Under the pieces are notes generated by a model. That model was not told where the DNA came from and made no database searches. It saw only the letters and a program-made list of their open reading frames with translations. A stretch of DNA of 5,927 nt from Oscillospiraceae bacterium (lineage in GTDB: Bacteria; Bacillota; Clostridia; Oscillospirales; Acutalibacteraceae), in contig JAHZCM010000039.1 of the NCBI GenBank assembly GCA_019422905.1, positions 10,442 to 16,368 on the forward strand, in the 5' to 3' direction. Below are positions 5,078 to 5,927 of the stretch, piece by piece. How positions within the stretch are numbered: position 1 is the first letter of the stretch; each line of letters begins with the position of its first letter. A program made the translations under genes and the position numbers.

Positions 5078-5927
5078 TTACAGGGAGAAGCCGTTCGGAT
5101 TCAAGAGGCGCATTTTCCCGCGCACAAACTCGATCGCGCCCTCGCTGGCGTCGTTCATGATGGACATCATGCTGCCGTTCTTATTCTCCGGATCCGCCGC
5201 TGCGCTGATCGATGCATAGCACGCGCGGAAATACTCGGTGGCAATATTGAACTTGCTCATGCCGAGGCGCACGCTCTCCTGCAACTGCTCGTGCGGAATA
5301 TCGGAGCAACCATGCAGCACCAGCGGCACCGGAACCGCCGCGCGCAGCTTCTTGATGCGGTCAAAGTCGAGATTCGGCGTCTGGACATACGCGCCGTGCG
5401 CATTGCCGACGGCGACAGCCAGCGAGCCGCAGCCCGTCTTTTCCACGAACTCCACAGCCTGCTCCACATTCGTATAATTATCGCTGTTGACAATATCATC
5501 GACACTTGCGCCGGAACCTACATGGCCGAGCTCCGCCTCCACGTCTACGTCAAACACAGCCGCAGTCCGCACGACTGCCTTCGTCATTTCCACATTTTCC
5601 TCGTACGGGCGCGCGGAACCGTCCACCAGGACGGACGGGAAGCCGGACTTGATGCCGTATACGGCGATTTCGTACGACGCGGAATGGTCGAGATGCACAG
5701 CGATCGGGACGTCTGCCTTCTCTGCGAATTCCTTCGCAAACGACGCCACATGGTGCAGGCTGATGTAGGAGTCAAAGCCGGGATACAACTGAATAATCAG
5801 CGGAATCCGTTCACGCTTTGCCGCCTCCGCCGCCCATTTGACGGTTTCGTAGTTGAACACGTTGATCGCCGCAACGCCATAGTGGTTTTCGGTGGCATGG
5901 CACAGGATATCTTTTACTTTTGCAAGT
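5078..5927 (-). CDS. Class II fructose-bisphosphate/tagatose-bisphosphate-type aldolase, 5' end outside window
   Basis: The frame is open from the window edge to a TAA at 5078-5080, giving 282 residues starting LAKVKDILCHATENHYGVAAINVFNYE. Class II GatY/KbaY/Fba proteins have about 285, so only a few residues are missing; the GTG at 5860 is internal. The (beta/alpha)8 metal-aldolase marks are all present: HLDHS (catalytic D80, metal ligand H81), DVDVEAELGHVG with E132, GNAHGAY with metal ligand H177, LHG with metal ligand H205, and a KFNIAT phosphate-binding loop at 225-230. Such Zn2+ enzymes split a ketose (bis)phosphate into dihydroxyacetone phosphate and an aldehyde in the cytoplasm. The segment after H205 reads HGCSDIP instead of the usual HGGSGIP, an unusual change near the phosphate/substrate site, so the substrate may not be a standard hexose bisphosphate. 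IolJ-like and sulfofructose-phosphate aldolase roles are alternatives. It is the first visible gene of the cassette; its promoter is outside. Confidence 0.92.
   Translation of the reverse strand, partial: LAKVKDILCHATENHYGVAAINVFNYETVKWAAEAAKRERIPLIIQLYPGFDSYISLHHVASFAKEFAEKADVPIAVHLDHSASYEIAVYGIKSGFPSVLVDGSARPYEENVEMTKAVVRTAAVFDVDVEAELGHVGSGASVDDIVNSDNYTNVEQAVEFVEKTGCGSLAVAVGNAHGAYVQTPNLDFDRIKKLRAAVPVPLVLHGCSDIPHEQLQESVRLGMSKFNIATEYFRACYASISAAADPENKNGSMMSIMNDASEGAIEFVRGKMRLLNPNGFSL

Noticed and set aside
1..5927. tRNA, rRNA, CRISPR, insertion sequence or prophage signals
   Set aside because: No tandem spaced repeats, transposase-like frames, cloverleaf or rRNA-like segments were recognised; genes fill nearly all of the window.

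Overview
The window looks like part of a low-GC-lineage Firmicutes (Clostridia-type) chromosome with a fairly GC-rich composition (mid-to-high 50s % by eye). The lineage call is an inference. It rests on the SpoVB/YtgP-type flippase, purine-rich Shine-Dalgarno (SD) sequences, frequent TTG/GTG starts, and the resemblance of the sugar enzymes to clostridial family members. All four supported genes lie on the minus strand, so transcription runs from high to low coordinates. Only the two at the window edges are incomplete.

Reading in the direction of transcription, the first unit is a sugar-catabolic cassette. It holds a class II ketose-bisphosphate-type aldolase (5078 to beyond 5927, missing only its first few residues), a PfkB-family sugar kinase (4093-5064) 13 nt later, and an L-fucose/L-arabinose isomerase-family protein (2620-4005) after an 87-nt spacer that carries a stem-loop. 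Together these would convert an aldose to a ketose, phosphorylate it, and split it into two three-carbon (or similar) products. The sugar cannot be read from the sequence. The triad fits several sugars, and sulfoquinovose (a sulfo-EMP2-like route) is the most interesting hypothesis because the kinase C-terminus resembles sulfofructose kinase YihV. The cassette ends in a strong intrinsic terminator at 2499-2538.

Just past that terminator is a good sigma-70-type promoter (2448-2476). Its -10 box lies inside a 13-bp-arm inverted repeat (2423-2460). It drives a TTG-initiated polysaccharide/lipid II flippase of the SpoVB/YtgP (MurJ-like, MOP) family (793-2394). Downstream, a second promoter (751-779) and a hairpin-containing leader (702-729) precede a TTG-initiated ABC exporter half-transporter (1-684), of which only the N-terminal membrane part is in the window. 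The flippase and ABC genes have no clear functional link to the sugar cassette, and the terminator separates them from it.

No tRNA, rRNA, CRISPR array, insertion sequence or other mobile element was seen. The only sizeable intergenic region is 2395-2619, about 225 nt, and most of it is accounted for by the terminator, promoter and inverted repeat.
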